Part shown: piece by piece, positions 8,170 to 17,229 of the stretch | Layout: every line of letters begins with the position of its first letter | How positions within the stretch are numbered: the first letter of the stretch is position 1 | Assembly (NCBI RefSeq): GCF_016862195.1 | Contig: NZ_BOMM01000056.1 | Coordinates: 1 to 64,000, forward strand | Direction of reading: 5' to 3' | Length of the DNA: 64,000 nt | Source: Paractinoplanes ferrugineus | GTDB lineage: Bacteria; Actinomycetota; Actinomycetes; Mycobacteriales; Micromonosporaceae | Notes under the pieces: generated by a model | The model's database searches: none | The model's input: only the letters and a program-made list of their open reading frames with translations | Told to the model about the DNA's origin: nothing | Translations under genes and position numbers: made by a program

Positions 8170-9591
8170 TCAGCTCCCGTAGAGAGTGCGTCCGTCGTCG
8201 GTGAGCTCCTTGGCGAGCCGCCGAGTGAGATGCAGGCCCTCGAGCACGAACTCGATGCCCGAGGCCGCCTCGCCGGGCGTCGGCCCGTCACCCAGACCCA
8301 GCCGGTCGAGCGCCTTGGCCAGGCCCGGGACCGACCCGATCTGAGCGAGCAGCTCCTCCGCCGGCACCAGGTCGCCGGTCTCGATGATCGCCCCCTCGGC
8401 GACCAGCGCGGTGAACCCGGACAGGTCGACCCCACCGAGCCGGTCGCGGAACGTCTCGGCCGTGGCGACCCGCAGCAGGTGGGCGAGCACCTCGGTCTCG
8501 CGCCCCTCCTCACCGCTCTCGAACTCGACCTTGCCCCGCAGCGTGGACGTGACCGACACCGTGTCGCAGATGCGGGCCACCGCCTCCTTCTCGTTGCGCA
8601 GGCCATAACGCCGCAGAGCGGACGCCGACACCGTCTCGGCGGCCGCGATCGCGAACCGGGCCGAGATGCCCGACCGGGCGTCGACCGCGGGCGACTCACG
8701 GACCGCCCGCGTGTAACGCGCCAGCACGTCGAGCAGATGCTCGGGCACGACCGCGACCAGGGCGGCCTCCTGCCGGATCAGTTCGGTCTCCAGGGCCAGC
8801 TCGATCGGGTAGTGGGTGCGGATCTCGGCCCCGAACCGGTCCTTGAGCGGCGTGATGATGCGGCCGCGGTTGGTGTAGTCCTCCGGGTTGGCCGACGCCA
8901 CGAGCAGCAGGTCGAGCGGCAGACGCAGCTGATAGCCACGGACCTGGATGTCCCGCTCCTCCAGCACGTTGAGCAGCGACACCTGGATGCGCTCGGCGAG
9001 GTCGGGCAACTCGTTGACCGCGAAGATGCCCCGGTTGGTGCGCGGCACGAGACCGAAGTGGATCGTCTCCGGGTCGCCCAGCGCCCGCCCCTCGGCCACC
9101 TTTATCGGGTCGACGTCACCGATCAGGTCACCGACGCTGGTGTCGGGCGTCGCCAGCTTCTCCCCATAACGCTCCGACCGGTGCAGCCACGCCACCGGCA
9201 GCAGATCACCGGTCTCGGCGGCAAGCCGCCGCGACCCCGGCGTGATCGGCGCATAGGGGTGCTCGTGCAGCTCCGACCCGGCGATGAACGGAGTCCACTC
9301 GTCGAGCAGGTCGACCAGGCCACGGATGAGCCGGGTCTTGCCCTGCCCCCGCTCGCCCAGCAGCACCATGTCGTGCCCGGCGAGCAACGCCCGCTCCACC
9401 TCCGGAAGCACGGTGTCGTCATAGCCCACGATGCCCGGGAACCGCGGCGCCCCCGCCCGCAGCCGCTCCAGCAGGTTTTCCCGCAGCTCCTCTTTGACCG
9501 TCCGGAACTCGTGCCCCGACGCCCGCAACTCCCCCACCGTGCGGGGAAGGTCAGCGGGGGCCACGGGCAGGAAAGCAGCAGCTTCTGTCAC
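8170..9591 (-). CDS. MoxR/ChlI-type AAA+ ATPase
   Basis: A 473-residue AAA+ ATPase. Walker A is GERGQGKT at 79-86; the Walker B region reads GIFAVNELPDL (189-199), with Asn where Asp is usual before the catalytic Glu, and sensor/pore elements follow in VASANPEDYTNRG (231-243) and PLKDRFG. The C-terminal part is helical. GTG start. It forms a two-gene operon with the VWA protein. Magnesium chelatase I similarity does not imply chlorophyll biosynthesis: no other pigment genes are present. Likely an ATP-driven remodelling factor for an unidentified substrate. Confidence 0.85.
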   Translation of the reverse strand: MTEAAAFLPVAPADLPRTVGELRASGHEFRTVKEELRENLLERLRAGAPRFPGIVGYDDTVLPEVERALLAGHDMVLLGERGQGKTRLIRGLVDLLDEWTPFIAGSELHEHPYAPITPGSRRLAAETGDLLPVAWLHRSERYGEKLATPDTSVGDLIGDVDPIKVAEGRALGDPETIHFGLVPRTNRGIFAVNELPDLAERIQVSLLNVLEERDIQVRGYQLRLPLDLLLVASANPEDYTNRGRIITPLKDRFGAEIRTHYPIELALETELIRQEAALVAVVPEHLLDVLARYTRAVRESPAVDARSGISARFAIAAAETVSASALRRYGLRNEKEAVARICDTVSVTSTLRGKVEFESGEEGRETEVLAHLLRVATAETFRDRLGGVDLSGFTALVAEGAIIETGDLVPAEELLAQIGSVPGLAKALDRLGLGDGPTPGEAASGIEFVLEGLHLTRRLAKELTDDGRTLYGS

Positions 9592-9980
9592 CGCACGAAC
9601 GCTACTCCGCCCCTCCGACAGAAAAATGAGATCAACGCAGCACCCGGCGCGGGAATAACCGCCAACCCCAAGATCTTCTTCCGGTACGCGGGCCGCCTGT
9701 CTTTATTGGACTCGCCCGCACCCGGCCGTGGCCCCCGTCCGCCACTTGGTTTCTGCCAGTCCTGCGGGCCAGTCAGCCAGTCAGCCTTCCCGGGCGCCTC
9801 CCGCCTTTGCGTAGCCAGACCGCGCTACCCCTTTACACAGGCCGGTTCAGCGTCACGCCCGAGCGAGTCTTCCCCAGCGACCACCCGCCCGCCCCCTCGC
9901 CGCCGCCCCAAGCCACGGGCCGCCCCAAGGCCGGCCAAGATCCGCCCAACCTCAGGGAAGATGTCGCCTCCGAAGACGAC

Positions 9981-10018
9981 GAGGCCTCATCTTCACCGAA
10001 AAGGTGCCTCGGATGACC
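9981..10018 (+). repeat. Dispersed hairpin repeat, single unit
   Basis: One unit of the family with core ATCTTCACCGAAAAGG followed by TGCCTCGGA. GAGGC (9981-9985) and GCCTC (10006-10010) form short inverted arms. The 3' flank (GATGACCAAGAGATC...GGATCGCC) is itself repeated after the unit at 10151-10195, so a longer stretch was duplicated. Confidence 0.6.
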
Positions 10019-10116
10019 AAGAGATCGGTCGCCAGGCCCTGGATCGCCCAGTTGACCGGCCGCCGCGTCGGGTCGCGAGTCGGGCCACCCAGCCACCGAG
10101 TCACCGAGCAAGATCC

Positions 10117-10195
10117 GTGCAACTTCTCTGAAAGAGGAGCCTCTGAGCGGCCGGGAGACCCCGTCTTCACGGAAAATGGGGTCTCCGAGGACCTC
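10117..10195 (+). repeat. Dispersed hairpin repeat, paired units
   Basis: Two adjacent units. The first (10117-10150) reads GCAACTTCTCTGAAAGAGG then AGCCTCTGAGCG. The second (10151-10195) carries a perfect 9-base inverted repeat, GGAGACCCC at 10154-10162 and GGGGTCTCC at 10178-10186, around the loop core TCTTCACGGAAAA. Similar paired arrangements lie at 30090-30155 and, on the other strand, at 62805-62875. Confidence 0.65.
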
Positions 10196-10340
10196 AAGAT
10201 CAGATCGCCGAACCGCGGATCGCCGGGCCCCGGATCGTGAACGCCCGGGGTCGACCGGCTGCCGGACCGACGATCGCCGTGCCAGCGGGTTCCCCCGTCG
10301 CCGGGTCGGGCGGCCGGGGCGCCGGGCGGCCAGGTAGGGC

Positions 10341-10385
10341 CGGGGCGGGTGCGGCCGGGGCGGGTGCGGCCGGGGCGGGTGCGGC
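10341..10385. repeat. Three 15-base GC tandem repeats
   Basis: Three perfect head-to-tail copies of CGGGGCGGGTGCGGC. The unit is a multiple of three, but no supported gene covers it. Probably slippage-generated. Confidence 0.8.
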
Positions 10386-10540
10386 CGGGCCGCGTGAGAA
10401 CGGCGAGCCGTCCGACATGTGCGGCAAAAGGGACCACGCGCGGCCGGCCGGACGGGTTGAAGCGGTTCGGGCGGAGGGGGAGGCTGTGACGCGCGGCAAT
10501 GGCGCTGGCTTCGCCGGGGTGGGGGCGGCAGGCTGGCGGG

Positions 10541-11362
10541 ATGGCGGAGATTCAGCGGTACGCGGCGTTCACCGAGGATCCCCAGGGTGGCAACCCGGCG
10601 GGGGTGGTGCTGGACGCGGCGGGGCTCAGTGCCGAGCGGATGCTTGCCGTGGCGGCGGAGGTGGGCTATTCGGAGACGGCGTTCCGGGTGTCGGTGGACG
10701 GTGGGCGGCATCGGGTTCGGTACTTCGCGCCGCTGGCTGAGGTGCCGTTCTGCGGGCACGCGACGGTGGCTACGGCGGTGGCATTGGGACCGGGTGAGCA
10801 TATTTTCGTCACCGACGCCGGGGAGGTGCCGGTGCGTGTGGACGAGGCGGGCCGGGCCACCTTGACGAGTGTGGTGCCGACGGTGGGCGAGCTGTCCGCG
10901 GCGGATCTGCAAGCGCTGCTGGCGGCGTTGCGGTGGAATGCGTCGGATCTCGACGGGGCACTGCCACCGAAGGTCGCGTACGCCGGGGCGTACCACCCGA
11001 TTGTGGCCGTCGGGACCCGGCGGCGCCTCGCTGAGCTGGACTATGACGTGCCGGCGTTGAAGGCCCTGATGCAAGCGCGCGGGTGGACCACGGTGCAACT
11101 GGTGTTCCGGGCGGCCGAGGACACGTTCGATGTGCGGGACCCGTTTCCGGTGGGTGGCGTCTACGAGGATCCGGCTACGGGGGCGGCGGCCGCCGCGTTC
11201 GGGGCCTACCTGCGGGAGCTGCGGATCGTGCCGGCGGACGCCACGCTGCTGCTGCGGCAGGGGGACGACATGGGCCGGCCGAGCCGCATCACGGTGGAGC
11301 TGCGCCGGGACGAGCCGGGTGTGCGGGTGAGCGGTAACGCCGTGCCGATCACAGATCTCTGA
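10541..11362 (+). CDS. PhzF-family isomerase
   Basis: A 273-residue PhzF/diaminopimelate-epimerase-fold protein. The N-terminal half contains the family block GNPAGVVLD and the catalytic glutamate context GYSETAF; FCGHATVATA and EDPATGAAAAAFGAYL are the conserved substrate-cradle motifs of the two half domains. The start is the ATG at 10541 (MAEIQRYAAFTEDP, the usual N-terminus); an upstream in-frame start adds 14 unsupported residues. It stands alone, so it is more likely a general isomerase of unknown substrate than a phenazine enzyme. It converges with the GH30 gene across a strong terminator. Confidence 0.85.
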   Translation: MAEIQRYAAFTEDPQGGNPAGVVLDAAGLSAERMLAVAAEVGYSETAFRVSVDGGRHRVRYFAPLAEVPFCGHATVATAVALGPGEHIFVTDAGEVPVRVDEAGRATLTSVVPTVGELSAADLQALLAALRWNASDLDGALPPKVAYAGAYHPIVAVGTRRRLAELDYDVPALKALMQARGWTTVQLVFRAAEDTFDVRDPFPVGGVYEDPATGAAAAAFGAYLRELRIVPADATLLLRQGDDMGRPSRITVELRRDEPGVRVSGNAVPITDL

Positions 11363-11387
11363 CCGGAGCGGCGGGGCGGGACCGGGG

Positions 11388-11423
11388 CGAGTCGCTCGAG
11401 CCGAGGGAGGCTCGAGCGACTCG
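11388..11423. terminator. Bidirectional terminator hairpin
   Basis: Perfect 15-base inverted repeat, CGAGTCGCTCGAGCC at 11388-11402 and its complement at 11409-11423, with a six-base loop. It lies between the convergent PhzF and GH30 genes. No U-tract, as is common for actinobacterial terminators. Confidence 0.8.
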
Positions 11424-11433
11424 CGGCGGGTCC

Positions 11434-11532
11434 GGGCGAACTGAGCGGGCGAACTGAGCGGGCAAGCTGAGCGGGCAAGCTAGGCGGGCAAGCTAGGCGG
11501 GCAAGCTAGGCGGGCAAGCTAGGCGGGCAAGG
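11434..11532. repeat. 13-base tandem repeat at the GH30 3' end
   Basis: Seven full 13-base units plus a partial one: two GGGCGAACTGAGC, one GGGCAAGCTGAGC, four GGGCAAGCTAGGC, then GGGCAAGG. The last copies include the GH30 stop codon and its final Leu-Pro-Ala codons, so the array grew out of the gene end. Confidence 0.9.
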
Positions 11533-13375
11533 ACCACTTCTGGTTGGTGGCGGCGGTGCAGTCCCAGATCTGCAGGCGGGTGCCGTCGGCGGAGCTGGGT
11601 CCGGTGGCGTCCAGGCACTTGCCGAGCGAGCGCAGTGTGCCGTCGGCGTTCGGGGTCCACTGCTGCGCGGCGGTGCCGTTGCAGTCGTACAGCTGGATCT
11701 GGGTGCCGTTGGCGGAGCTTGCCGCCGCGACGTCGAGGCACTTGCCGAGCGCCCGGACGGTGCCGTCGGTGCCGACCGTCCACGCCTGGGCGCCGGTGGA
11801 GTTGCAGGTGTAGAGCTGGACCGCGGCACCGTTCGCCGACGAGGCACCGGCGACGTCGACGCACTTGCCGCCGTAACCGGTTATCTGCCCGGTGCGGGCC
11901 GGCCCGGCGCCGGCATCTCCGGCCCCGGCCCAGACGTAGGTCCCGGTGGTCTTGGCCGGCAACGTCGCGGTGAACTGGCGCGCTCCGGCCCGTACGGTAA
12001 ATGTCTGGTTCGCCGAGGTCTGGTTGACCACCACGGTGACCAGGGAGTTGTCGGGGTTGACGAAGGCGACGTCGGTGACCGCGCCGGTCGAGCCGTAACC
12101 GCTGGCCACCCGCTTCGCGCCGGCTTTCACGAACTTCGAGAACTGGGCGACCATGTTGTAGTCGGGCAGCTTCCAGAACGTGTCCGGGTTCGACGTGCTC
12201 TGCACCATCATGGTCGGGTCGGGCGAACCCGACCAGCGCTCCGGCGACCGGTTCTGATCCAGCATGGACACCCAGCCCTCGTAGAGGGTGGCCTGGTTGC
12301 GGAAGTACTGCACGATCCGGTCGGCACCCGCGGTCCCCCACACCGAGCGCTCGGTCATCAGGACGTCCTTCTCCGGGTACGTGGCCTTGACCGTCGCCAT
12401 CACCGACGGGTCACCGGCGTAGTCGTGGAACGCGATCCCGTCGACCGACGAGCGCGCGTCCGCGGTCAGCACGCCCGCCGCGTAGGCGGCGCCTTCGGCG
12501 AAGTTGTGGTCGAACGCCCAGATCTTGGTGGTCGGCAGTTCCGCGCGCACCGCCTTGGCCAGCTGACGCTCCTGGTCGGCGGAGACGAGCATGCCGGGAT
12601 AGTCGGCGGGCGAGAACAACGGCTCGTTCTGGAGCGTAAGAGCGAAGATCGGGATACCCAGCGCCGCGTACGCCCGGACCGCCTTGCCGTAGTACGCGGC
12701 CAGGTTCGGGATGTACTGGCTGAGCAGACTCCCGCCGATGATGTTGTTGCTGGTCTTCATCCACGGCGGGGCGCTCCACGCACTGGCGAAGATCTTCAGG
12801 TTCGGGTTGATCGCCAGCGCCTGCTGCAGCGTCGAGATGATGTGGTGATCGATGTCCCGCTGGATGGAGAAGCGCGCCAGCGTCGGGTCGGCCGCCCCGT
12901 CGTCGTAGGTGTAGAAGTCGTGCGACGTGAAGTCGCTGGTGCCGAGCGTGATCCGGGCGACGTTGAAGCCCGCCCCGTTCACCGGGTCGACGAGCGCCCG
13001 CAGCGCGGCGTCCCGTCCCGCCGCACTCATCCGCGACAGGTTGTAGATCGTCGACTCCTCCAGCGAGGAGCCCACCCCGAGCACCGTCTGGTACTGCTGG
13101 GTGGTGTCGACCGTGATGGTGGCGGTTCCGCCGGCGGCCGCGGTGGCGAGGTCGGCCTGCTTGCTCAGCTGGTACGGGGTGCCGGCCAGGCCGGCCGCCG
13201 GGTTGGTGTACCAGTTGCCGTTCTTGGGCTCGTAGCCGGCGGTGCGTGACTCGGAACTGAGATGGACCTGCACGGCACCGGCCGGCGCGGCTTGGACGGA
13301 GCTTGCGGGGATACCGAGTCCGACGACGGCGAGGCCGGCGACGGCAGCTGCCGCGATGCGAGAGCGGGGGGACAT
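11519..13375 (-). CDS. Secreted GH30 glycoside hydrolase with ricin-B module
   Basis: A 618-residue secreted enzyme. A signal peptide (1-30, ending SSVQAA) is followed by a GH30 catalytic domain at about 40-480 and a C-terminal ricin-type (CBM13) module at about 495-618 with three QxW-like repeats (AQAWTV, AQQWTP, NQKWSL). Predicted acid/base is Glu251 in TLQNEP and the nucleophile Glu342 in LMTERS. GH30 members of this type act on beta-1,6-glucan, beta-1,6-galactan or glucosylceramide; the substrate cannot be chosen here. It probably degrades fungal or plant glycans outside the cell. RBS GGGAGG precedes the ATG. The stop lies inside a tandem repeat. Confidence 0.9.
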   Translation of the reverse strand: MSPRSRIAAAAVAGLAVVGLGIPASSVQAAPAGAVQVHLSSESRTAGYEPKNGNWYTNPAAGLAGTPYQLSKQADLATAAAGGTATITVDTTQQYQTVLGVGSSLEESTIYNLSRMSAAGRDAALRALVDPVNGAGFNVARITLGTSDFTSHDFYTYDDGAADPTLARFSIQRDIDHHIISTLQQALAINPNLKIFASAWSAPPWMKTSNNIIGGSLLSQYIPNLAAYYGKAVRAYAALGIPIFALTLQNEPLFSPADYPGMLVSADQERQLAKAVRAELPTTKIWAFDHNFAEGAAYAAGVLTADARSSVDGIAFHDYAGDPSVMATVKATYPEKDVLMTERSVWGTAGADRIVQYFRNQATLYEGWVSMLDQNRSPERWSGSPDPTMMVQSTSNPDTFWKLPDYNMVAQFSKFVKAGAKRVASGYGSTGAVTDVAFVNPDNSLVTVVVNQTSANQTFTVRAGARQFTATLPAKTTGTYVWAGAGDAGAGPARTGQITGYGGKCVDVAGASSANGAAVQLYTCNSTGAQAWTVGTDGTVRALGKCLDVAAASSANGTQIQLYDCNGTAAQQWTPNADGTLRSLGKCLDATGPSSADGTRLQIWDCTAATNQKWSLPA

Positions 13376-13397
13376 CAGCGGTGCTCACCTCCCATAA

Positions 13398-13403
13398 ATT
13401 ATA
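13398..13403 (-). promoter_or_regulatory. Candidate -10 box of the GH30 gene
   Basis: TATAAT on the minus strand, within an AT-rich island (about 13394-13420) in otherwise GC-rich DNA, 22 bases upstream of the GH30 ATG. The predicted leader would be very short but still includes the GGGAGG ribosome binding site. The adjacent AACTTATAATT is nearly palindromic and could be an operator. No clear -35 box. Confidence 0.5.
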
Positions 13404-13516
13404 AGTTGAACTAACAGTCCCGAAATACTCCCGTCCCGATAGAGGTCAGTCAATGACCTGCCGGTTCCGGAACCCGGGACGGCCGCGCCGGGCGGGCCGC
13501 CTAGGATTTGCGGGAT

Positions 13517-15151
13517 ATGAGCGCCACATTGATCGGCCGGGACCTAGCCGCGGGGCACGGCGACCGCGTTCTCTTCTCGGGGCTCGACCTCGTCGTCGCA
13601 CCCGGGGACGTGATCGGCCTCGTCGGGGTCAACGGAGCGGGCAAGACGACCCTTCTGCGGACGCTGGCGGGGCTCGTACCCCTGGAGAGCGGAACCGTCT
13701 CGCTCAGCCCGCCCACCGCGAACGTCGGATATCTGCCGCAGGAGCGGGAACGGCGCGCCGGCGAGAGTGTGCGCGACTTCCTCGCTCGCCGCACCGGGGT
13801 GGGACCGGCACAGGCGGCCATGGACCTGGCGGCGGAACGGCTCGGCGAGGGCGCCGACGGGGCGGACGACGAATATGCCGTGGCCCTCGAACGGTGGCTC
13901 GACCTCGGCGGGGCCGACCTGGAGGAGCGGGCCGCGCAGGTGGCGGCCGAGCTCGGGCTCACGGTGGCGCTTGATCATCCGATGACGGCGCTGTCCGGGG
14001 GCCAGGCGGCTCGGGCGGGCATGGCGTCGCTGCTGCTCAGCCGGTTCGACGTGGTTCTGCTCGACGAGCCGACGAACGACCTCGACCTGGCCGGGCTGGC
14101 GCGGCTGGAGGAGTTCGTGCGCGGCCTGCGGGCCGGGACCGTGGTGGTCAGCCACGATCGGGAGTTCCTCACCCGTACGGTCAGCAAGGTCCTTGAATTG
14201 GATCTCGCGCAGCAGCGGGTGAATCTTTACGGCGGCGGCTATGCCGCCTACCTCGAGGAGCGGGAGCGGGCGCGCCGGCATGCTCGCGAGGAGTACGAGG
14301 AGTACGCCGACAAGAAGGACGACCTGCTCGAACGTGCTCGCATGCAGCGCGCCTGGATGGACAAGGGCGTGCGGAACGCGCGCCGGAAGGCGCCGGACAA
14401 CGACAAGATCGCCAAGCACGCCCGTGGCGAGACCAGCGAGAAGCAGGCGGCCAAGGCTCGGCAGACCGAGAAGATGATCGAGCGGCTCGACGCCGTCGAG
14501 GAGCCCCGCAAGGAGTGGGAGCTGCGGATGTCGATCGCCGTGGCGCCCCGGGCCGGGGCCGTGGTGGCGACCATGCGGGACGCGGTCGTGCGGCGCGGGG
14601 ACTTCACGCTGGGACCGGTCACGCTGCAGATCGACTGGGCCGACCGGGTCGCGATCACCGGCGCCAACGGGTCGGGCAAATCGACGCTGCTGGCGGCTCT
14701 GCTCAACCGCCTGCCGCTCGACGAGGGTTCGGCCGGCCTCGGGCCCGGTGTGGTGGTCGGCGAGATCGACCAGGCACGCGGACTGTTCCTGGGGCCGCAG
14801 CCGCTAGTGGCCGCGTTCGGGGCCGAGGTGCCGACCTGGGCCGACGCCGACGTGCGGACCCTGCTGGCCAAGTTCGGCCTCCGGTCCGGGCACGTGCCGC
14901 GCCCGGCCGCCACCCTGTCGCCCGGTGAACGCACCCGGGCGGCGCTGGCCCTGCTTCAGGCGCGCGGGGTCAACCTGCTGGTCCTCGACGAGCCGACGAA
15001 CCACCTGGACCTGGTCGCGATCGAGCAGCTCGAGTCGGCGCTGGCCGGCTACACCGGCACGCTGCTGCTGGTCACCCACGACCGGCGGATGCTGGAGGCG
15101 ATCGAGACCAACCGCCACCTCGAGGTCGACGGCGGGAAGGTGTCGGGCTGA
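13517..15151 (+). CDS. ABC-F family ATPase
   Basis: A 544-residue ABC-F protein: two ATP-binding cassettes in one chain and no membrane segments. First cassette: Walker A GVNGAGKTT, signature LSGGQ, Walker B VVLLDEPTNDLDL. Second: GANGSGKST, signature LSPGE, Walker B LLVLDEPTNHLDL. The linker between them (about 240-325) is long and highly charged, as in ribosome-acting ABC-F factors. Such proteins either protect ribosomes from antibiotics or tune translation; which applies here is unknown. ATG at 13517 chosen over an upstream TTG. It overlaps the next gene by one base (TGATG). Confidence 0.88.
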   Translation: MSATLIGRDLAAGHGDRVLFSGLDLVVAPGDVIGLVGVNGAGKTTLLRTLAGLVPLESGTVSLSPPTANVGYLPQERERRAGESVRDFLARRTGVGPAQAAMDLAAERLGEGADGADDEYAVALERWLDLGGADLEERAAQVAAELGLTVALDHPMTALSGGQAARAGMASLLLSRFDVVLLDEPTNDLDLAGLARLEEFVRGLRAGTVVVSHDREFLTRTVSKVLELDLAQQRVNLYGGGYAAYLEERERARRHAREEYEEYADKKDDLLERARMQRAWMDKGVRNARRKAPDNDKIAKHARGETSEKQAAKARQTEKMIERLDAVEEPRKEWELRMSIAVAPRAGAVVATMRDAVVRRGDFTLGPVTLQIDWADRVAITGANGSGKSTLLAALLNRLPLDEGSAGLGPGVVVGEIDQARGLFLGPQPLVAAFGAEVPTWADADVRTLLAKFGLRSGHVPRPAATLSPGERTRAALALLQARGVNLLVLDEPTNHLDLVAIEQLESALAGYTGTLLLVTHDRRMLEAIETNRHLEVDGGKVSG

Positions 15152-15798
15152 TGCACGTCGACCACGCTCGCGCCCGGGACGCGTTCCTCGGACAGCTCGA
15201 CGCGTTCGTGGCCGCCGTCGAACCACTCAGCGATCGGCAGCTGCTCGAGTCCAGCCGCTGCCTCGGCTGGACGCTCGGCAACGTGGTCGTCCACGTGCAC
15301 CTCGGGCTGCAGGAGATGCTCCTCGGCCTGGTCGGCAGCACCGATGCCGAGCCCGACTCGGATGCGGCCGCCTATTGGCGGGCACCGGCGCCGGGCGAGG
15401 GCGATTGGCTCGACGGGACGCGGTTCGTGCAGCTGCTGGGCGCGTCCTACCGGCGGCCCAGCGGCGCGATCCGGCACCTGGCACCGACCGTCGACGGGGT
15501 GCGTGCGGCGACCGCGGCCCTGGCGCCCGGTGCCGTGCGGTTCCAGGGTCAGGTGCTGCCGACCGGCGATTTCCTGGCGACCTGGGCCGTCGAGCTGGCC
15601 GTCCACCACCTCGACCTTCGCCGGCCCGGCGCGGCGCCGGACGCGCTGCGGCTCACCCGGCAGACCGTCGAGGCGCTGACGGGCAGCGCTTTTCCAGTCT
15701 CGTGGACGGATGAGACGGTGGCGCTGCTCGGCACCGGGCGGGTGCGGCCGACGGAGGACCAGGCACGGTTCGCCCGCGAACTGCCCGTCCTGGGCTAG
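15151..15798 (+). CDS. DinB/mycothiol-dependent maleylpyruvate isomerase-fold protein
   Basis: A 215-residue protein of the TIGR03083/DinB-like four-helix-bundle family. The N-terminal helix, the CLGWTLGNVVVHVHLGLQE segment (metal-ligand-type His in the second helix) and the LAVHHLDLRRPG segment with paired histidines fit the family's metal site. Some members use mycothiol as cofactor; here that is inference. The start codon shares a base with the ABC-F stop, so the two are co-translated. It ends by sharing CTAG with the convergent cupin gene. Confidence 0.75.
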   Translation: MHVDHARARDAFLGQLDAFVAAVEPLSDRQLLESSRCLGWTLGNVVVHVHLGLQEMLLGLVGSTDAEPDSDAAAYWRAPAPGEGDWLDGTRFVQLLGASYRRPSGAIRHLAPTVDGVRAATAALAPGAVRFQGQVLPTGDFLATWAVELAVHHLDLRRPGAAPDALRLTRQTVEALTGSAFPVSWTDETVALLGTGRVRPTEDQARFARELPVLG

Positions 15799-16160
15799 CC
15801 GGCCGCAGGCCGACCGCGGCTCCAGTCCGGTTTGCCGCCGGCCGCGTTCGAGGTCACGTCGGGCCCGATGAGCAGGAAGTGGGCCTCGTCGCCGTCGACC
15901 CGGGGGCAGTGCTCGACCCCGCGCGGGATGACCAGCAGGTCGCCGGGCAGCAGCGGCACGTCGCCGTCGCGCAGTTGGATCGTCATCCGCCCGGCCAGCA
16001 GCAGGAAGGTCTCGTCCTGGTCGTCGTGCGAGTGCCAGGTCGTCGACCGGGTCCCCTTCGCCACCTTGAGCAGATTGCCGTTGGCGGTGGCGAGCACCCG
16101 CTGGGACCAGAACTCGGTGAGGCCGGCCGCTTCGTCGGCGACCGCGAATTTCGTGAGCAT
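15795..16160 (-). CDS. Cupin-domain protein
   Basis: A 121-residue single-domain cupin. Motif 1 is visible as TWHSHDDQDETFLLLAGRM and motif 2 as LPGDLLVIPRGVEHCP, giving the usual His/His/Glu/His metal site. No enzyme family can be named; small cupins of this type are often isomerases, dioxygenase-like proteins or regulators. The ATG at 16160 begins 52 bases from the divergent GlxA-type regulator, a likely co-regulated pair. A longer upstream reading frame overlaps that regulator and is rejected. Confidence 0.8.
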   Translation of the reverse strand: MLTKFAVADEAAGLTEFWSQRVLATANGNLLKVAKGTRSTTWHSHDDQDETFLLLAGRMTIQLRDGDVPLLPGDLLVIPRGVEHCPRVDGDEAHFLLIGPDVTSNAAGGKPDWSRGRPAAG

Positions 16161-16212
16161 GCACCGATCCTGACCGGCGTGGCCGGCCCGGCGGCAGTGG
16201 TAGGAATGACCG

Positions 16213-17229
16213 ATGCCGCAAGGATCCTCACACCGGGTCGTCCTCGTCGTCGACGAACAGTCCAACCCGTTCGAGGTCGGCTGCGCGTGCGAGATCTTCG
16301 GCGGCCCGTTGCGGCCGGAGATCGGCTTCCCGCTGTACGACCTCCGGGTGGCCGCCCCGCGCCGGTCGACACCCATGCGCGACGCCCTGTTCAGCGTCGG
16401 CGCGGTCGGACGGCTCGACGAGATCGACCGGGCCGACACCGTGATCGTGCCCAACCGGCCGTACGTCGAGACGCCGACCCGCCCGCAGTTGCTCACCGCC
16501 CTGCGCCGCGCCCACCGGCGCGGAGCTCGCCTGGTCGGGCTGTGCACAGGCGCGTTCACCCTGGCCGAGGCCGGTCTGCTCGACGGCCGCCGGGCAACGG
16601 TCCACTGGGACCTCGCCGCGGAGTTCCGACAGCGGTTCCCGGCGGTGACGCTGGAGCCCGACGTCCTGTTCGTCGACGACGGTGACGTGCTGACGTCGGC
16701 CGGCAGTGCCGCCGCGCTCGACCTCGGGCTGCACATCGTCCGGCGCGATCACGGCGCTGAGGTCGCCAACCACGTCAGCCGCCGCCTCGTCTTCGCCGCC
16801 TACCGCGACGGCGGCCAGCGCCAGTTCGTGGAACGCCCGATGCCACCGGCCGTCGACCACTCCCTCGCGCCCGCGCTGGCCTGGGCCCAGGAGCGCCTGG
16901 ACGAGCCGATCACCGTCGCCGACCTGGCCCGACGCGCCGGGCTGAGCGCGGGCAGCCTGCACCGCCGATTCCGGGCCGAGCTCGGCATCACCCCGTTGGC
17001 CTGGCTCACCGCCGAGCGGGTCACCCTGGCCTGCCGCCTGATCGAACAGGACGCGCACGGGCTCGAATCGGTGGCGCGGCGCGCCGGGCTCGGCACCGGC
17101 GCGAACATGCGCTCCCTGTTCAAGCGCCACCTCGGCGTGAGCCCGGCGGACTACCGTCGGCGCTTCATCGTTCCGCAGGTGGCGGGGCGAGCCGGAACTC
17201 GCGCGGTGACCGGCCGGTCTCCCGTTTGA
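16213..17229 (+). CDS. GlxA-type AraC regulator
   Basis: A 338-residue transcription factor with an N-terminal DJ-1/PfpI-like domain (about 8-190) and a C-terminal AraC HTH pair (about 220-315). The elbow motif reads GLCTGAFTLAEAGLLDG, with the nucleophile-position Cys retained. The HTH contains ITVADLARRAGLSAGSLHRRF and GVSPADYRRRF. It is divergent from the cupin gene and probably controls it. The 3' end overlaps the convergent AraC gene by 65 bases. Confidence 0.85.
   Translation: MPQGSSHRVVLVVDEQSNPFEVGCACEIFGGPLRPEIGFPLYDLRVAAPRRSTPMRDALFSVGAVGRLDEIDRADTVIVPNRPYVETPTRPQLLTALRRAHRRGARLVGLCTGAFTLAEAGLLDGRRATVHWDLAAEFRQRFPAVTLEPDVLFVDDGDVLTSAGSAAALDLGLHIVRRDHGAEVANHVSRRLVFAAYRDGGQRQFVERPMPPAVDHSLAPALAWAQERLDEPITVADLARRAGLSAGSLHRRFRAELGITPLAWLTAERVTLACRLIEQDAHGLESVARRAGLGTGANMRSLFKRHLGVSPADYRRRFIVPQVAGRAGTRAVTGRSPV

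Larger units (their letters stand above)
9592..10540. other. Gene-free region with repeats
   Basis: About 950 bases without a convincing coding region, between the divergently transcribed AAA ATPase and PhzF genes. Codon bias and homology-like motifs are absent in every frame. It holds three units of the dispersed hairpin repeat described separately (9981-10018, 10117-10150, 10151-10195), and a GC tandem repeat at 10341-10385. No tRNA-like fold was recognised. Confidence 0.7.

Noticed and set aside
8170..9591. Magnesium chelatase of chlorophyll synthesis
   Set aside because: No pigment genes; the ATPase-VWA pair is common in non-photosynthetic actinomycetes.
6976..10131. A 1,051-codon open frame on the plus strand
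   Set aside because: It lies antisense to the VWA and AAA genes, has shadow-type composition (His/Arg/Gln-rich) and no recognised motif; the minus-strand genes carry complete family motifs.
10237..10740. A plus-strand coding region over the 10.3-kb GC repeat
   Set aside because: It is a tandem-repeat artefact overlapping the PhzF start in another frame.
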